Translations under genes and position numbers: made by a program
The notes under the pieces: generated by a model
The model's database searches: none
Told to the model about the DNA's origin: nothing
The model's input: only the letters and a program-made list of their open reading frames with translations
NCBI GenBank assembly: GCA_009829735.1
Contig: CM020619.1
Location: 6,154,083 to 6,218,082, forward strand
Length of the DNA stretch: 64,000 bases
Reading direction: 5' to 3'
Origin: Pyropia yezoensis
Taxonomy: Eukaryota; Rhodophyta; Bangiophyceae; Bangiales; Bangiaceae
Shown here: in pieces, positions 54,295 to 64,000 of the stretch
Layout of the letters: each line of letters begins with the position of its first letter
Position numbering within the stretch: the first letter of the stretch is position 1

Positions 54295-56241
54295 ATGGCT
54301 AACTCGGACCCCCCGTCGTCCGGGGAGTACACGGGTGACGCACGTACTTCAGTGCCTTTAAATACTGGTGAGACACAGGTGGGTTTACCTGGGGTCGCAG
54401 AGGGACTAGAGGTCCCTCAAGCCAGCAGGACTGGAAGTGCGGGCGGGCAACAGGCCACCCCGACTCAGTCGGGAGTTCACTCGGGTGACACTTCTGATGT
54501 GGGTGGGCCGAAGTCTGGCCACCGCGTGGTGTACTCAACGGGAACGTCCCAAGGGGTGAGGACTGTCCCCGCGGGTTCCACTCGGGTTGGAGCCAACTTT
54601 GGCTTGGAGCCGTCGCCAACTAGGCTTTCGGAGGACGGCGGACCTCCGTTGGTCGGCGATGGGCTCGCGCCCATGCCCCCGGTTGAGACCCCTGAGGAAC
54701 GTGGTTACCCCTCAGGTGGACTCCCGGAGGCGGACCGAGACTCAACTGGAGTCGTCAATCCACTCCTCGCGGAAACTGTCCGTCGGGAGGCGACCAATGT
54801 GTTGCGGCAGACTTTGCCGGACCTGGTGGTCACGATGACGAATACGATTCTGAATCAGATTGTGGCGAGTTTGCCAGATGGCCTTAATGTCCAGACCGGT
54901 TCGGGGCTTTCGAGCCCGCAGGCGCAGGGGGAATCTCTCCTGACGCCTATTCCGGGTCGCCCCGAACAGGGGGGGACCCCTGTGACTCCCAACGTGGGAG
55001 CCGCACCATTCTCGGTGGGGCGTACGCCCTTCACGGGGGAGTTCCCCTCGGAAACGCCGGCGGCTACACCAAGCTCGCCGTACCAGACTACAGGCGCTGA
55101 GGGTCAACTTACCCCAGTGCCACAGCGGCTGTTCCCTCAACGTGAGGTGCCGCCCAAGATCCAGGTAGCCAACCCGGTCTACCAGAGGATCTTTGACTGT
55201 GAGACCTACGCCCTCCACAACAAGTCGGTGGCGTATGGTCCTGACCAGGCCCGAGCCATGGGCCGTGCCAAGAAGAATGCACTTCATTCTTTTGGGCACA
55301 AAGCGGAGTGGGACGGAACTCCCCCCCTCCGTGTCTTTGAGTTCCTACGTCGTTTCACAAAAGCCTGTGACGACAATGCCATAAGTGAAGGCATGGCTTT
55401 TTACATGCTACAGGAGTTTACGAAGGGCGACCTACGGACAGAACTTATGTCCGTCATGCCCAGCTCCTCAAGTGGAGGCGCTGGGGAGGTGACGTCCTAT
55501 TTGGAGCTCGTCAACTGGTTGTTGAGAGCCATGGTTGATGAGGCAGCGTTGGCTTCTCAAGTCGAGGAGTTTACGCAAGCCCATCAGGAAGAGGCGGAGG
55601 ACGAGTTGTCTTTTGCGGAGCGAGTCCGTAACCTCAACAATCTTTGTGGGTTTCTTCATCCACAAGCTGTGGTGAAGAGTCGGTTTGTGGAGGGACTCCA
55701 TTGGTCAGTCCGGATGGAGACCCGGGAGCATAACACTGCCCGGGCGACCCTGGCCGAGTTGGCCAGGTTCGCCTATCGCAGAGGCGAGGCCTACCGCAAG
55801 TTGCGGGAGGAACAACGCCAGGAGCGTCAGGCCGAGTTGGCCAAGGAACGTCAGGAGGCGCGCCAGGCCAGAGAGTTGAGAGAGGCACGCCGAATCCGCA
55901 AGGAGAGGGTGGTAGCTGCCGTGGGAACTTCCCAGGGTATCCCTTCGTCTTCCCCAGTTGGGAAGACCCCTCCCGGAACGGACCATCGGTGTTGGAACTG
56001 CAACTCCGATGGACACTGGGCATATGATTGCCCCAAGTTGAGTAAACGCATCCAACAACTTGTTAGGAATGCGAGTAAGAAGTCGGCTACGAACGAAGTA
56101 CGTTCACGCCGCGAGGGTGTGTCTCGACCGGTCGTCGCGGTCGCCACACCCTCGGCGGAGGAGGCGGACACGTCGTCCTCGGACTCGTCGTCTTCCTCCC
56201 CGCCCTCAGATTCGGACGCCAAGTTGGCGGGAAACGAATGA
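54295..56241 (+). CDS. gag: element B gag polyprotein
   Basis: The ATG at 54295 (MANSDPPSSGEYTGD) gives 648 aa, intact. The variable Ser/Thr/Pro-rich first ~270 residues lead into the capsid-like region shared with element A gag: FDCETYALHNKSVAYG, AEWDGTPPLRVFEFLRRF, TKACDDNAISEGMAFYMLQE, GEVTSYLELVNWLLR and NLNNLCGFLHPQ. A Lys/Arg/Glu-rich helix (QERQAELAKERQEARQARE) precedes one CCHC knuckle, CWNCNSDGHWAYDC. The end is acidic Ser-rich (SSDSSSSSPPSDSD). The gag stop overlaps the first pol ATG as ATGA (56238-56241), which suggests coupled termination and re-initiation rather than frameshifting for pol expression. Confidence 0.93.
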   Translation: MANSDPPSSGEYTGDARTSVPLNTGETQVGLPGVAEGLEVPQASRTGSAGGQQATPTQSGVHSGDTSDVGGPKSGHRVVYSTGTSQGVRTVPAGSTRVGANFGLEPSPTRLSEDGGPPLVGDGLAPMPPVETPEERGYPSGGLPEADRDSTGVVNPLLAETVRREATNVLRQTLPDLVVTMTNTILNQIVASLPDGLNVQTGSGLSSPQAQGESLLTPIPGRPEQGGTPVTPNVGAAPFSVGRTPFTGEFPSETPAATPSSPYQTTGAEGQLTPVPQRLFPQREVPPKIQVANPVYQRIFDCETYALHNKSVAYGPDQARAMGRAKKNALHSFGHKAEWDGTPPLRVFEFLRRFTKACDDNAISEGMAFYMLQEFTKGDLRTELMSVMPSSSSGGAGEVTSYLELVNWLLRAMVDEAALASQVEEFTQAHQEEAEDELSFAERVRNLNNLCGFLHPQAVVKSRFVEGLHWSVRMETREHNTARATLAELARFAYRRGEAYRKLREEQRQERQAELAKERQEARQARELREARRIRKERVVAAVGTSQGIPSSSPVGKTPPGTDHRCWNCNSDGHWAYDCPKLSKRIQQLVRNASKKSATNEVRSRREGVSRPVVAVATPSAEEADTSSSDSSSSSPPSDSDAKLAGNE

Positions 56242-59200
56242 CCGTTGGGGCTGGTCGTCCGAAGCTCACAACGGCAGCCTCGGCCAAGTGGGCCAGGAGG
56301 ACGAACCAACCGTACCGGATACTGCGGCGACCTAAGGGAGTCCGCCCACCTCGGGTAGGACTCCCCAAGAACGTAAACCCACGTCGGGTCATCGCGGTGC
56401 TGACGGGTGAGAACTTCCAGGTGGCTGGACGGGTGCAACTTGCCCCCGGCCGTGCATGCTGTACCCGTATCGTACTTGATACCGGGTCAGGAGCCTCCTT
56501 GATACGCAAGTCGCTATTACCAAAGGAGGTGAAGCTCCAACGCTGGAGGTCCAAAGCTGACCATATGATTGACATCAATGGTGGGGTACTTCCCATCGTT
56601 GGTGCCGTGACCCTACCAACTAGGTTGGGGACCCATGAGGTCGACGTGACCTATGGCGTAGTTGAGAATATATAGGTACCCCTGCTTCTGGGTACCCCTT
56701 ATGTTGTTACACAAGTGCCTTTGATTTGTGGCCCTGAGTACTGGGTCAAGTTGATGAATGGGGAGACTATCCCCATCCTTGGTAAGGGAAAGTCTGTGGC
56801 TCCTGTGACAGTCTCACAGTCGAAGCCTGTTTGTTCGGTAAGGGAAGGGTTTACTGCTACCCTGCGTTTAGCCCGCAAAGTCACGTTGCCCCCCAACTCG
56901 GTGGCGCACGTTGATGTTGTAACTGATTTTACGGGGAACGGGTTGGTGCACCCTCACCCCCGTCTTGCTCGCAAGCACCAAGTGCATGTTGCCCTTGGAA
57001 CGATGGAATCCAAAGCCGGAGTCCCGTGGAGGATCCAGGTGATGAACCTGAGCCCGACGCCCAAGTACTTCAAGTCGGGAGCCAAGTTCGGCTATATCGA
57101 CCAACACGAGGGACCGCTAGTAGCGGTCACCCTCAACGCGGGCGCAAGTGGCGACCCGAAGTCCGGAAAAGAGAAGCATCAAGCCAAGTCGGCCGCCTCT
57201 CCTCGACCCCATGTGAACATGGAGGGTGTCCCCCCCAGGTTGAGGGTTCAAGTTGAACGCCTCTTGGACCAATATCACAAGTTGTGGGATGGTCAATTGG
57301 GACTCATGAGAGCCACCCAACACCGGATCGAGTTGAAGCCCGGTGCACCCCCTATACGCCAACAACCGTATAGGGGAGGACCTCGTTCAAGGGCCCTCGT
57401 TAAGGAGCAAGTTGCTCGCATGGAGGCCCTCGATGTGATCGAGGCCAGCAACGCCGAGTGGGCGAGTCCGGTGGTTATCGTCCCCAAATTTGATGGGACC
57501 CCCCGGTTTTGTATCGACTACCGTAAGCTCAACGAGAGCACGGTGAAGGACAGTTATCCCCTACCTAGGATGGATGACTGTCTGGACTCTCTGGGGGAGG
57601 CAAACGTGTTCTCTACCCTGGACTGTAACGCGGGGTACTGGCAAATACCCATTGCCCCGGAGGACAGGCACAAAACTACCTTTACCTGTCACTGTGGTAC
57701 CTACCAGTGCAAGCGCCTACCGTTTGGTCTGTGTAACGCGCCGGCAACTTTCCAGCGCGCTATGGACATGATTCTGGCCGGAGTACGGTGGCAGATCTGT
57801 CTTGTGTACCTAGACGATATCATTGTGTTCTCCCGAAGTCCGTAGGAACACATTGGCCATCTTGGCCAGGTGTTCAAGCTACTTGCTGACGCCGGTGTGC
57901 CACTGAAGGCGAGTCAGTGCCACCTCTTCACTCAAGAGGTGGAGTACTCGGGACATGTTGTCCGTCCGGGGCGTCTCAGTGTTAACGAGAAGAACTTGAG
58001 GGCCATTCGTAAGGCTCAGTACCCCCGGACCCAGACCCAGATGAGGAGCTTCCTCGGGATGTGTAATGTGTACCGACGTTTCACCAAGGGCTTCGCCAAG
58101 GTGGCGAAGCCGTTGAATGAGCTAGTGAGCTCAACGCTACCGAAGAACCTGCCTCCCCCAAGTCGGGTGTAGCAGGAATCCTTTGAGACTCTTCGGGACC
58201 TTCTGCTGAAGCCCCCCATCTTGGCTATTCCCAGGTTGGGAGGCCACTACATTCTGGATGTGGACGCTAGCTACGACCAACTTGGTTGTGTGTTGCTTCA
58301 GCAGCAGCCGGACAAGGAGTACTTGCCGGTGGGATACTTTAGTAAGGGGCTGAACTCGGCCGAGAAGAACTACGGAGTCACCGAGTTGGAAGGACTCGCA
58401 GTGGTGTGGGCGGTGACGCCACTTCGTCACTACCTGGAGGGTGAGAAGTTCCTCATCCGCTGTAACCACCGCGCGTTGCAGTTCATCTTTAAGACGGATT
58501 GTACGAACACTCGTCTCAACCGGTGGAGGGTGCGACTGGCACACTTCAAATTCGATATTGAGTACCGACCTGGCAGGCAACATGCCCTTGCCGACGGCCT
58601 CTCTCGGGTACCTACCGAGGGGCTGGACACTAACCCAGTCGATGAGGACATCCCCATCGTGGGGGTAGTCACGCGCTCGGGTCAGGTGTTGAACCCCGAG
58701 GCGCCAGGGAACAAGAAGTACTTGCCCCTGTCCCTGGACGAGGTGGTCAAGGCCCAGGCCGAGGATCCCTTCTGCAAGTCGCAGAGGGATACACTGGATA
58801 CAGTGGTGGAGACGCGTTTCTTTCTGGGAGACGATGGCCTCCTCATGAGGAGGGGGGTATTCCAGGGGACCGAACAACTTGTCGCCCCCGCATCCCTCAA
58901 GGACAGTATCCTTGAGAGGGAGCACAACGCTCCCACGGGTGGACACCGGGGGTCTAGTAAACTGTACCAGACCCTGAGGACCAGGTACTACTGGCCGTCC
59001 ATGGTGGTGGACATCTACAGTTGGGTGGCTGCCTGCACAAGTTGTGCACAGAACCGTCTGATGGAACGGCGGCCTAGTACGGCTATGTTATTGTTCCCGG
59101 CCAAGGAGCCCTTCGCCGCGTTGGCGATGGACATCCTTGGGCCACTGCCAGTGACCGAGGAGGGCAACCAGTACCTCCTGGTCATCTGTGACCGCTTCAC

Positions 59201-60221
59201 GAAACTTACGCGAGCGATCCCACTGGCAGAGATCACGGCCATGTCGGTCGTGTCAGCCTTCCTAGATCACTGGGTTGCCGCGTATGGCATCCCAGATAGT
59301 ACACTATCGGACAATGGACCGCAATTTGCGTCTGTACTGTTTCAGGGAGTGCTGGATATGTTGGGGGTTAAGGCAAACTATGCCACCCCCTACCACCCAC
59401 AAACTAATGGGCAGGTGGAGCGCTTCAACAAAACTATTGTTAGGCAGCTGCGCCACTATGTGAGTGAGCACGTGAAGACGTGGGACCAATACATTTCTAT
59501 CCTTACTACTGCCTACAATTCGCAGGTTCACTCATCTACAGGGGAAGTACCCCTCGCTTTTGTGACCCCCCATCGTGTGCGGTCTATTGCCGTGCGGCGG
59601 TCGCTCCCAAGTAGGGAGGATGGTGGCAGTACGCCTACTCCTACTGAGAGTAAGGCGGACTTCGCTGCTAGGCTTGAAAACCTCATCCCTAAAGTCAGGG
59701 CTGAGATGGACAAAGCACAAAAGCGCTACAAGCGTACCTTTGACAAAAAGGTGCGCAATGCTAAGCACGTCCCCGAGCAGGGTGACTGGGTGCTGGTACA
59801 CTCGCACACCCCAACTGGGGGTAAGCTGGTATTCCAGACGAAGGGACCGTACCAGGTCCTTCGTACTGATGGGCGGCGCTTCACCATCGAAAGTGACGAT
59901 GGGGTCCGCACAGTGAACGGACAGGACGTGGTCAAAGTTGCACCACCGCCTGCAGGCGACCCAGCTTGGGCGCGTGCGTTGGAATCGTGGCGCCTCCCCT
60001 CACTGCCTGCGGCCAAACAGGGCCCACAGGAGTACGTGTTCGATAAGTTCATCGACCACGGATGGGATGAAGACACTGACCGCCTCATGTTGAGGGTGCG
60101 TTGGTTTGGCTACAAAGCCAAGGATGATACGTGGGAGTATGTGGAGGACCTTCCCGCTGAGAAGGTCCGGGCGTACTGTGCCCGGAATGAGATAGACCCT
60201 AACAGCCCTCCCTCAACGTGA
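56238..60221 (+). pseudogene. pol: element B pol polyprotein, one frame with three internal TAG codons
   Basis: 1,328 codons in a single frame. Protease: IVLDTGSGASLIRKSLL then INGGVLPIVGAVTLP. TAG at 56673 falls between VVENI and VPLLLGTPYV. RT: NAEWASPVVIVPKFDG, RFCIDYRKLNESTV, FSTLDCNAGYWQI, LPFGLCNAPATFQRA and YLDDIIVFSR. TAG at 57843 lies just after this box and TAG at 58170 lies in the connection after LPPPSRV. RNase H: ILDVDASYDQLGCVLLQQQ, TELEGLAVVWAV, FLIRCNHRAL (N for the usual D) and HALADGLSR. Integrase: EREHNAPTGGHRG, CTSCAQNR, AMDILGPLPVT, SDNGPQF and NGQVERFNKT. The C-terminus LMLRVRWFGYKAKDDTWEYV is chromodomain-like. The element A counterparts have sense codons at all three sites. 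Confidence 0.9.
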
Positions 60222-60332
60222 GGGAAGGCCGAGCAACAGTGCCAAGAGAGTGCTTCAAGTCGAAGTGGTACGCAGAGTGGCTTTTAACTACAGCCCTAAC
60301 CCTCACACTCTCACAACAAAGGCAGCTGCCAA

Positions 60333-62276
60333 CTAGGCACGCATGCTAGACTCTCCCACTCCACGGCCCTCGCCCTCACGTGGAGGCGAGCGGCGAGACC
60401 CACGCCGATAACGGTCTCCACTCATTGGAGGGGGCGGCGGCTCCAAGTCGGAACCGTCGCGCCCCTCACGGTCGCGCAAGTGGCGCCGACCGTGGCCACT
60501 CTTCTGCCTGGTCTTGCGCGCAAGTTCGCGACGCAGACGCTGGACAGACTCCGTCTCCGACGGGGTAGAGGACTCCGAAACGGAGTAAGACAACTCGTCT
60601 TCCGATACGGAAGGAGAGCGCCGCGAGTGTCGGCGACGACGGCGAGGAGGCGAGTATGCCCGGCTCGCGCGACGTTTGCCACGCCCAAGTGGGGCTGGCT
60701 GGGGCATAATAGCCCCAATGCGAGCCAGCTCGGCTGTCATAAACTCCGCCACCGACTCGCAACTCGCGGTCGCCACAGCAGTACGAACGCGCTCCTCAAG
60801 TTGAGGAGTCTCGGAACTTTGTAGGGTTGCGGTCGACGCGGCCAACCAGGAAATGGTGCGCACCAACGTGGTGATCATCATCTCTGAGGTTAGAGGCGTG
60901 GGCGGCAACACCAACTTGGGGTTTACCGTCAGGAGGGTGGCCCCCAAGTTGGGGGACACCGGGGTGGAAGACTCCACGGCCACGCTGATCGGGATGTTCC
61001 CGTGAGGTTGGAAAGGAACAGGAGGAAGCGGAGGGGCCCGCCGAGGTGGCGGTACCCGGGTGTAACTGCGACCCCGACTTGGGGCCCCCGCAGTGGGTTG
61101 AGTCATATGGTCATCATAGGACGGCACGGCCATAACTATGGGCTTGTCCGGGGGTGGCACAGTGTGGCGATCCACCCCCGGGGCATACGGGTAGTCCCCG
61201 ATGCCCAACCCCTCTCGTAGGACCACACGGCCGTCGTGAAGTTCACGAGCGACCCACACGAACTTGCGAAGTGCGCCATCGTCCTTGGGCCCACGAGTGG
61301 GGCGGCGCAACTTGTGCTCAATGCTCTCCCACTCGATAAACTTATGGAGCCGGAGCATCTCCTCAAGTAGAGTGAGTTGTCCTGATGAGCACCCCTCAGC
61401 AACTAGCTGAGGGGTGAGCTGTTCCAAACCTTGGATGAGCCGAAGGGGGAGATGCCAGAGCATCCCCCGCCGCTGAACACAGGACACCCAGGTCGACATG
61501 ACCTCGAGGAGCCACTGGGTGGCCAACATGGCCCACACCAGGTGATCAGGGGCAGCCGTCAACATGACGGAGCCGAAGTGGTCAAGCAACCGTGGCAACA
61601 ACGCCGGGAACCCGTAGAGGACCTCAACTTGAGGCCACCACTCGGGCTTCTTCGGATAGTACTGCTCCTTACTGGCAGCAGACTGTTGAGGAAACTCAAG
61701 TTGAGCCGAGGTCACCAAGTAGGGACCTCGCCGGAAGTCTTTCTCCATCCGCACATCAAAGTGATGAGTGTGCGGATCGGCCTCGTGGAGGTACGGCGGG
61801 CGAGTTGCCACAGCGTCCCACGTGAAGGTCGGCAAGTCGCCGGGACCCGGGATAGTTCCCCCGCGGTCCACCATGGCCTTGGCCCGCTGAGCGTCCTCAA
61901 CCTCCTCATCGTCCAGGAAGGCAAACTGGTCCGTCCTGAAGCCGGCAGGGAACCCGACCCTATGGGGATACTTCTCCCGTAGACGGTCCCATTCCCGGCC
62001 CATCGCTGCGCCAAGTCGGCCACAGCGAAGAACAGTCAGCCCCTCCTCATAGAGAGGCCAAGCGGGGTAAAACCACCGCCCCAAGGCCTCACGCGGGACA
62101 ACTTGTCCCGCCTCCGGGGGAGACCCCGCCGTCAACCCAAAGCCGGGTGACGCGGGAGTCCCGTCCCCCGGAGCGATCGCGGAGCCCCCGCCGGAAGTCC
62201 CGGCGGGTGCCGCCCCATAGGAGGTGTCCTCCATGCGCTCGTCAAGAGAGTCCGTCTCCACTCCCGGAGTCGCCAT
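60333..62276 (-). CDS. element B antisense ORF between pol and 3' LTR, conserved protein of unknown function
   Basis: Minus strand, start ATG 62276-62274 (MATPGVETDSLDERMEDTSY), 647 aa, ending TAG at 60335-60333, 111 bp from the pol stop, tail to tail. The frame is open upstream to 62447. It is collinear with the element A antisense protein (see there) in length, position and at least six sequence blocks, for example WWPQVEVLYGFPALLP and HKFIEWESIEHKLRR. The C-terminus is strongly basic and Ser/Arg-rich (PPRRRRRHSRRSPSVSEDEL, REGRDGSDLEPPPPPMSGDR), suggesting nucleic-acid binding or nuclear targeting. No enzyme motif, zinc finger or membrane span is visible. The intact frame, when the same copy's pol carries three stops, argues that it is not just a shadow frame. 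Confidence 0.8.
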   Translation of the reverse strand: MATPGVETDSLDERMEDTSYGAAPAGTSGGGSAIAPGDGTPASPGFGLTAGSPPEAGQVVPREALGRWFYPAWPLYEEGLTVLRCGRLGAAMGREWDRLREKYPHRVGFPAGFRTDQFAFLDDEEVEDAQRAKAMVDRGGTIPGPGDLPTFTWDAVATRPPYLHEADPHTHHFDVRMEKDFRRGPYLVTSAQLEFPQQSAASKEQYYPKKPEWWPQVEVLYGFPALLPRLLDHFGSVMLTAAPDHLVWAMLATQWLLEVMSTWVSCVQRRGMLWHLPLRLIQGLEQLTPQLVAEGCSSGQLTLLEEMLRLHKFIEWESIEHKLRRPTRGPKDDGALRKFVWVARELHDGRVVLREGLGIGDYPYAPGVDRHTVPPPDKPIVMAVPSYDDHMTQPTAGAPSRGRSYTRVPPPRRAPPLPPVPFQPHGNIPISVAVESSTPVSPNLGATLLTVNPKLVLPPTPLTSEMMITTLVRTISWLAASTATLQSSETPQLEERVRTAVATASCESVAEFMTAELARIGAIMPQPAPLGRGKRRASRAYSPPRRRRRHSRRSPSVSEDELSYSVSESSTPSETESVQRLRRELARKTRQKSGHGRRHLRDREGRDGSDLEPPPPPMSGDRYRRGSRRSPPREGEGRGVGESSMRA

Positions 62277-62603
62277 GGCTCTCCCCAAGTTGGGGAGAGA
62301 CGCTCTGGCTATCGCAGCACGAGACCCGCCTCGAGTTGAGGGGGACTCGGATCGTGGGTATACGGGTGGCCTCCCCAGCGTGGGGCGGCCCAGTGGATGG
62401 TGATGGGGAGGTGGTGGTGATGGTGAAGTGTGAACTGAGGAGAGCAAGCTGCCGAGAGGGCAAGCTTGAGGAGAGGGGCGGTCAACGTGACCGCCTCCAC
62501 ATCCGCGTTACGTACTCAAGGGGGGGGACAGCAAGTCGCGCCCCCAACGCCGAGACGTGCGTTTACGCACCCCCTCACAGGGCCGACCGGGTCGGTCGGA
62601 ACT

Positions 62604-62616
62604 GAGGAGAGGGGAG
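62604..62616 (+). other. element B polypurine tract
   Basis: GAGGAGAGGGGAG, all purines, directly before the 3' LTR start TGTGGCAG. Confidence 0.85.
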
Positions 62617-63087
62617 TGTGGCAGTATTGACCCCCAGGTAGGGGGGGGCAACACGTGCCATGCAAGGGGCGGCAGGCCACTAGCCTGATCCGTTCCTCCC
62701 CCTGCATTTGGGTCCATATTCCCTAAGTTTGGGATAGTTAGCTTAGTAGTAAATCCAACTTGGATTTGAGGGTTTTCTGCATTTATCGTCTTGAATTTTC
62801 GTGTGGCCCGGTGGGCAGGTGCTGGGGTGGGAGATTCTGAGTGGCGAGATTCTGAGTGGACCCTGGGGGGATAAGGGGAGGGACAGCGGGGCTTGGCCCT
62901 GCGTCCCCGTCCCGACCAAGAAACTGTTGGACCACACACCATCCTCTTGTTTGTCCGTGGGGGGTTTGCCCCACAACAGGGACAGAGTGTGTGCGACTTG
63001 CACTTCTTCCGGTTCCCCCGACACGGGAGGCAGCCCTAGCACACCGCCCCAACTTGGGTGCCGTGTGTGCTTGTGGTTTTCGCCACA
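62617..63087 (+). repeat. element B 3' LTR
   Basis: 471-bp partner of 53705-54175, followed by GTCAG (63088-63092). Confidence 0.95.
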
Positions 63088-63300
63088 GTCAGTTCTCCCA
63101 TTACCGCCCACGGTCGTCACCAGCGCCTCCGCTCTGACGAGCGCCCTATCCCGTGGTCGGGGCTCGCGCCGCCGGGGCCCTCTTGTCTTTTTTTGCCCTG
63201 ACTGCCGCGGTGACCACTTGCCGTTGCCCGTAGCCACGCTCGCGTCGGCGGCCGGTCGTCGTTGGTGGCACGGGGCTAGCCTTGACGGGGGGCGGCCACG

Positions 63301-64000
63301 ATGAGCGCCTCCCCGGGCGTCACGTGCGGCCTGTGGGGTAGCACCCCCCCGTCCCGCCGTTGGGCCAACTGGACCTGCCGGACGAGTTGCTGCTGATGAT
63401 GGTCCACGCGGTCGACGAGGGTCATGCGAAGGACCTAAACGGCCTTCTGGGCACCAACCGCCGCCTGCAGGGCGGCGCGTTCTCGTCGCTGAGGAGCATC
63501 CGCTTTGCACTCCCCTTCGGCGTCCGCTACGGAGGGCGCCGGGAGGTCCCCCTCGGCGACTTCGCCCAGCCCGTGACGCAGGCAAGCGCCCCGATCGAGT
63601 GGCCTGCGGTATGGGCGCGGCTGCGGTCAGCGCGGGTCCTCCTCAGTCGCACCCACGGCCCCATCCGGAGCGCGCAGATCTCTGCGGACGATTCTTTCGC
63701 CGAGGTGGCCAAAGACAGCGAGATGGGGGCTGACGTCGGGCAGGCCCTTGCGCTGCCATCCCTGCCCAGCCTGCGGAGACTCACCTGGTCTGCGCTCGTA
63801 GTGGATGCACTGCCGCCAGACTTTCCACTCCTCTGCATGCTCGAATTTTGTCTGGTGGGCCACTCCTCCGGCATCATGACGTGGTACGTCGGAGGGTTGG
63901 TCCATGCACTCAAGTGCCTCCATGCCTTACCGCCTCTGGTGGAGCTGAGCCACGCGGGCGGCCTCGACGCCCCCATGCTGAGATACCTCACCCTCCCCGG
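63301..64000 (+). CDS. F-box-like (possibly LRR) protein, partial at right edge
   Basis: The ATG at 63301 (MSASPGVTCGLWGSTPP) loses frame at the C run at 63343-63349. The next frame then reads LDLPDELLLMMVHAVDEGHA, an F-box-like LP-x-E-L-L pattern with a following N-R-x-L helix (LLGTNRRLQGG), and stays open to the window end. Later text has leucine-rich periodicity (LPSLPSLRRLTWSALVVDAL, LHALPPLVELSHAGG), as in F-box/LRR substrate receptors of SCF ubiquitin ligases. A one-base length error in the C run would restore a single ORF. The retrotransposon LTR ends only 213 bp upstream of the ATG, so it may affect expression. Confidence 0.5.

Larger units (their letters stand above)
53705..63087 (+). 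mobile_element. complete Ty3/gypsy chromovirus-like LTR retrotransposon (element B), 9,383 bp
   Basis: 471-bp LTRs at 53705-54175 and 62617-63087 are flanked by GTCAG. The gene order is the same as in element A: PBS, gag, pol, antisense ORF, PPT. The LTRs differ at two positions by eye (GCGCTAG/GCCCTAG and TTTTTGCC/TTTTCGCC), so insertion was recent. The pol frame contains three TAG codons and no frameshift. RT, RNase H and integrase are clearly related to element A, while the LTRs are unrelated apart from the end type. Confidence 0.95.

Noticed and set aside
1..64000. CRISPR arrays, bacterial operons, ribosome binding sites, rRNA genes
   Set aside because: The tandem repeats present have no CRISPR spacing, and gene style and LTR retrotransposons show a eukaryotic genome. 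No rRNA-like stretch was seen.

Overview
This is a GC-rich eukaryotic nuclear window. It shows short poly-Gly/Ala/Pro-coding GC repeats, genes with few or no visible introns, and a heavy load of transposable elements. The host gene fragments are plant/alga-like: a HAD phosphatase of the type found in land plants, a GARP/Myb-like motif, a TKL-type kinase tail, a ceruloplasmin-type multicopper oxidase, a RING protein and an F-box-like protein. My best guess is a red alga of the Porphyra/Pyropia type. That is an inference from composition and gene style; no marker gene fixes it.

Layout. 1-1534: the 5' end of an LTR retrotransposon on the minus strand (LTR, primer binding site, start of gag), running off the left edge. 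1535-7162: sparse host sequence with the first exon of a HAD phosphatase (3473-3969) and a cluster of broken GARP, WD40 and kinase pieces (6112-7063). 7163-17568: a complete Ty3/gypsy-type chromovirus (element A) with 541-bp LTRs and a CCGCC target duplication. 17569-20226: a broken PAF-acetylhydrolase-like gene abutting a pogo-like transposase fragment and a DDE_3 transposase fragment. 20227-25272: LTR remnants and a decayed gag-like gene with a zinc knuckle. 25673-37295: the most gene-dense host part, with an Ala/Gly-rich ORF, a multicopper oxidase (plus), a RING protein (minus) and a hydrolase/aminotransferase fusion (minus). 37296-45143: mostly gene-poor, with simple repeats and a strong hairpin. 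45144-46031: a Cys-rich secreted or membrane-anchored protein. 46802-50930: a nearly intact pogo/Tigger-like transposase followed by a C-rich higher-order minisatellite. 50931-53699: sparse, with one MITE. 53705-63087: a second complete chromovirus (element B) with 471-bp LTRs and a GTCAG target duplication. 63301-64000: the start of an F-box-like gene leaving the right edge.

The two complete retrotransposons are relatives with the same plan: LTR, PBS, gag with a CCHC knuckle, then pol (protease, reverse transcriptase, RNase H, integrase, chromodomain-like C-terminus). Both then carry a long ORF on the opposite strand (638 and 647 codons from the chosen starts), tail to tail with pol, followed by PPT and LTR. 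The two antisense proteins are diverged but collinear, which suggests a conserved antisense gene of this lineage. It is the most interesting system in the window. Both copies are recent (3/541 and 2/471 LTR differences by eye), yet both pol genes are broken: two TAA stops and a frameshift in A, three TAG stops and no frameshift in B.

Several host genes (multicopper oxidase, pogo transposase C-terminus, F-box-like gene) lose frame exactly at long C or G runs. Part of the apparent pseudogenisation may therefore be homopolymer length error in the assembly.
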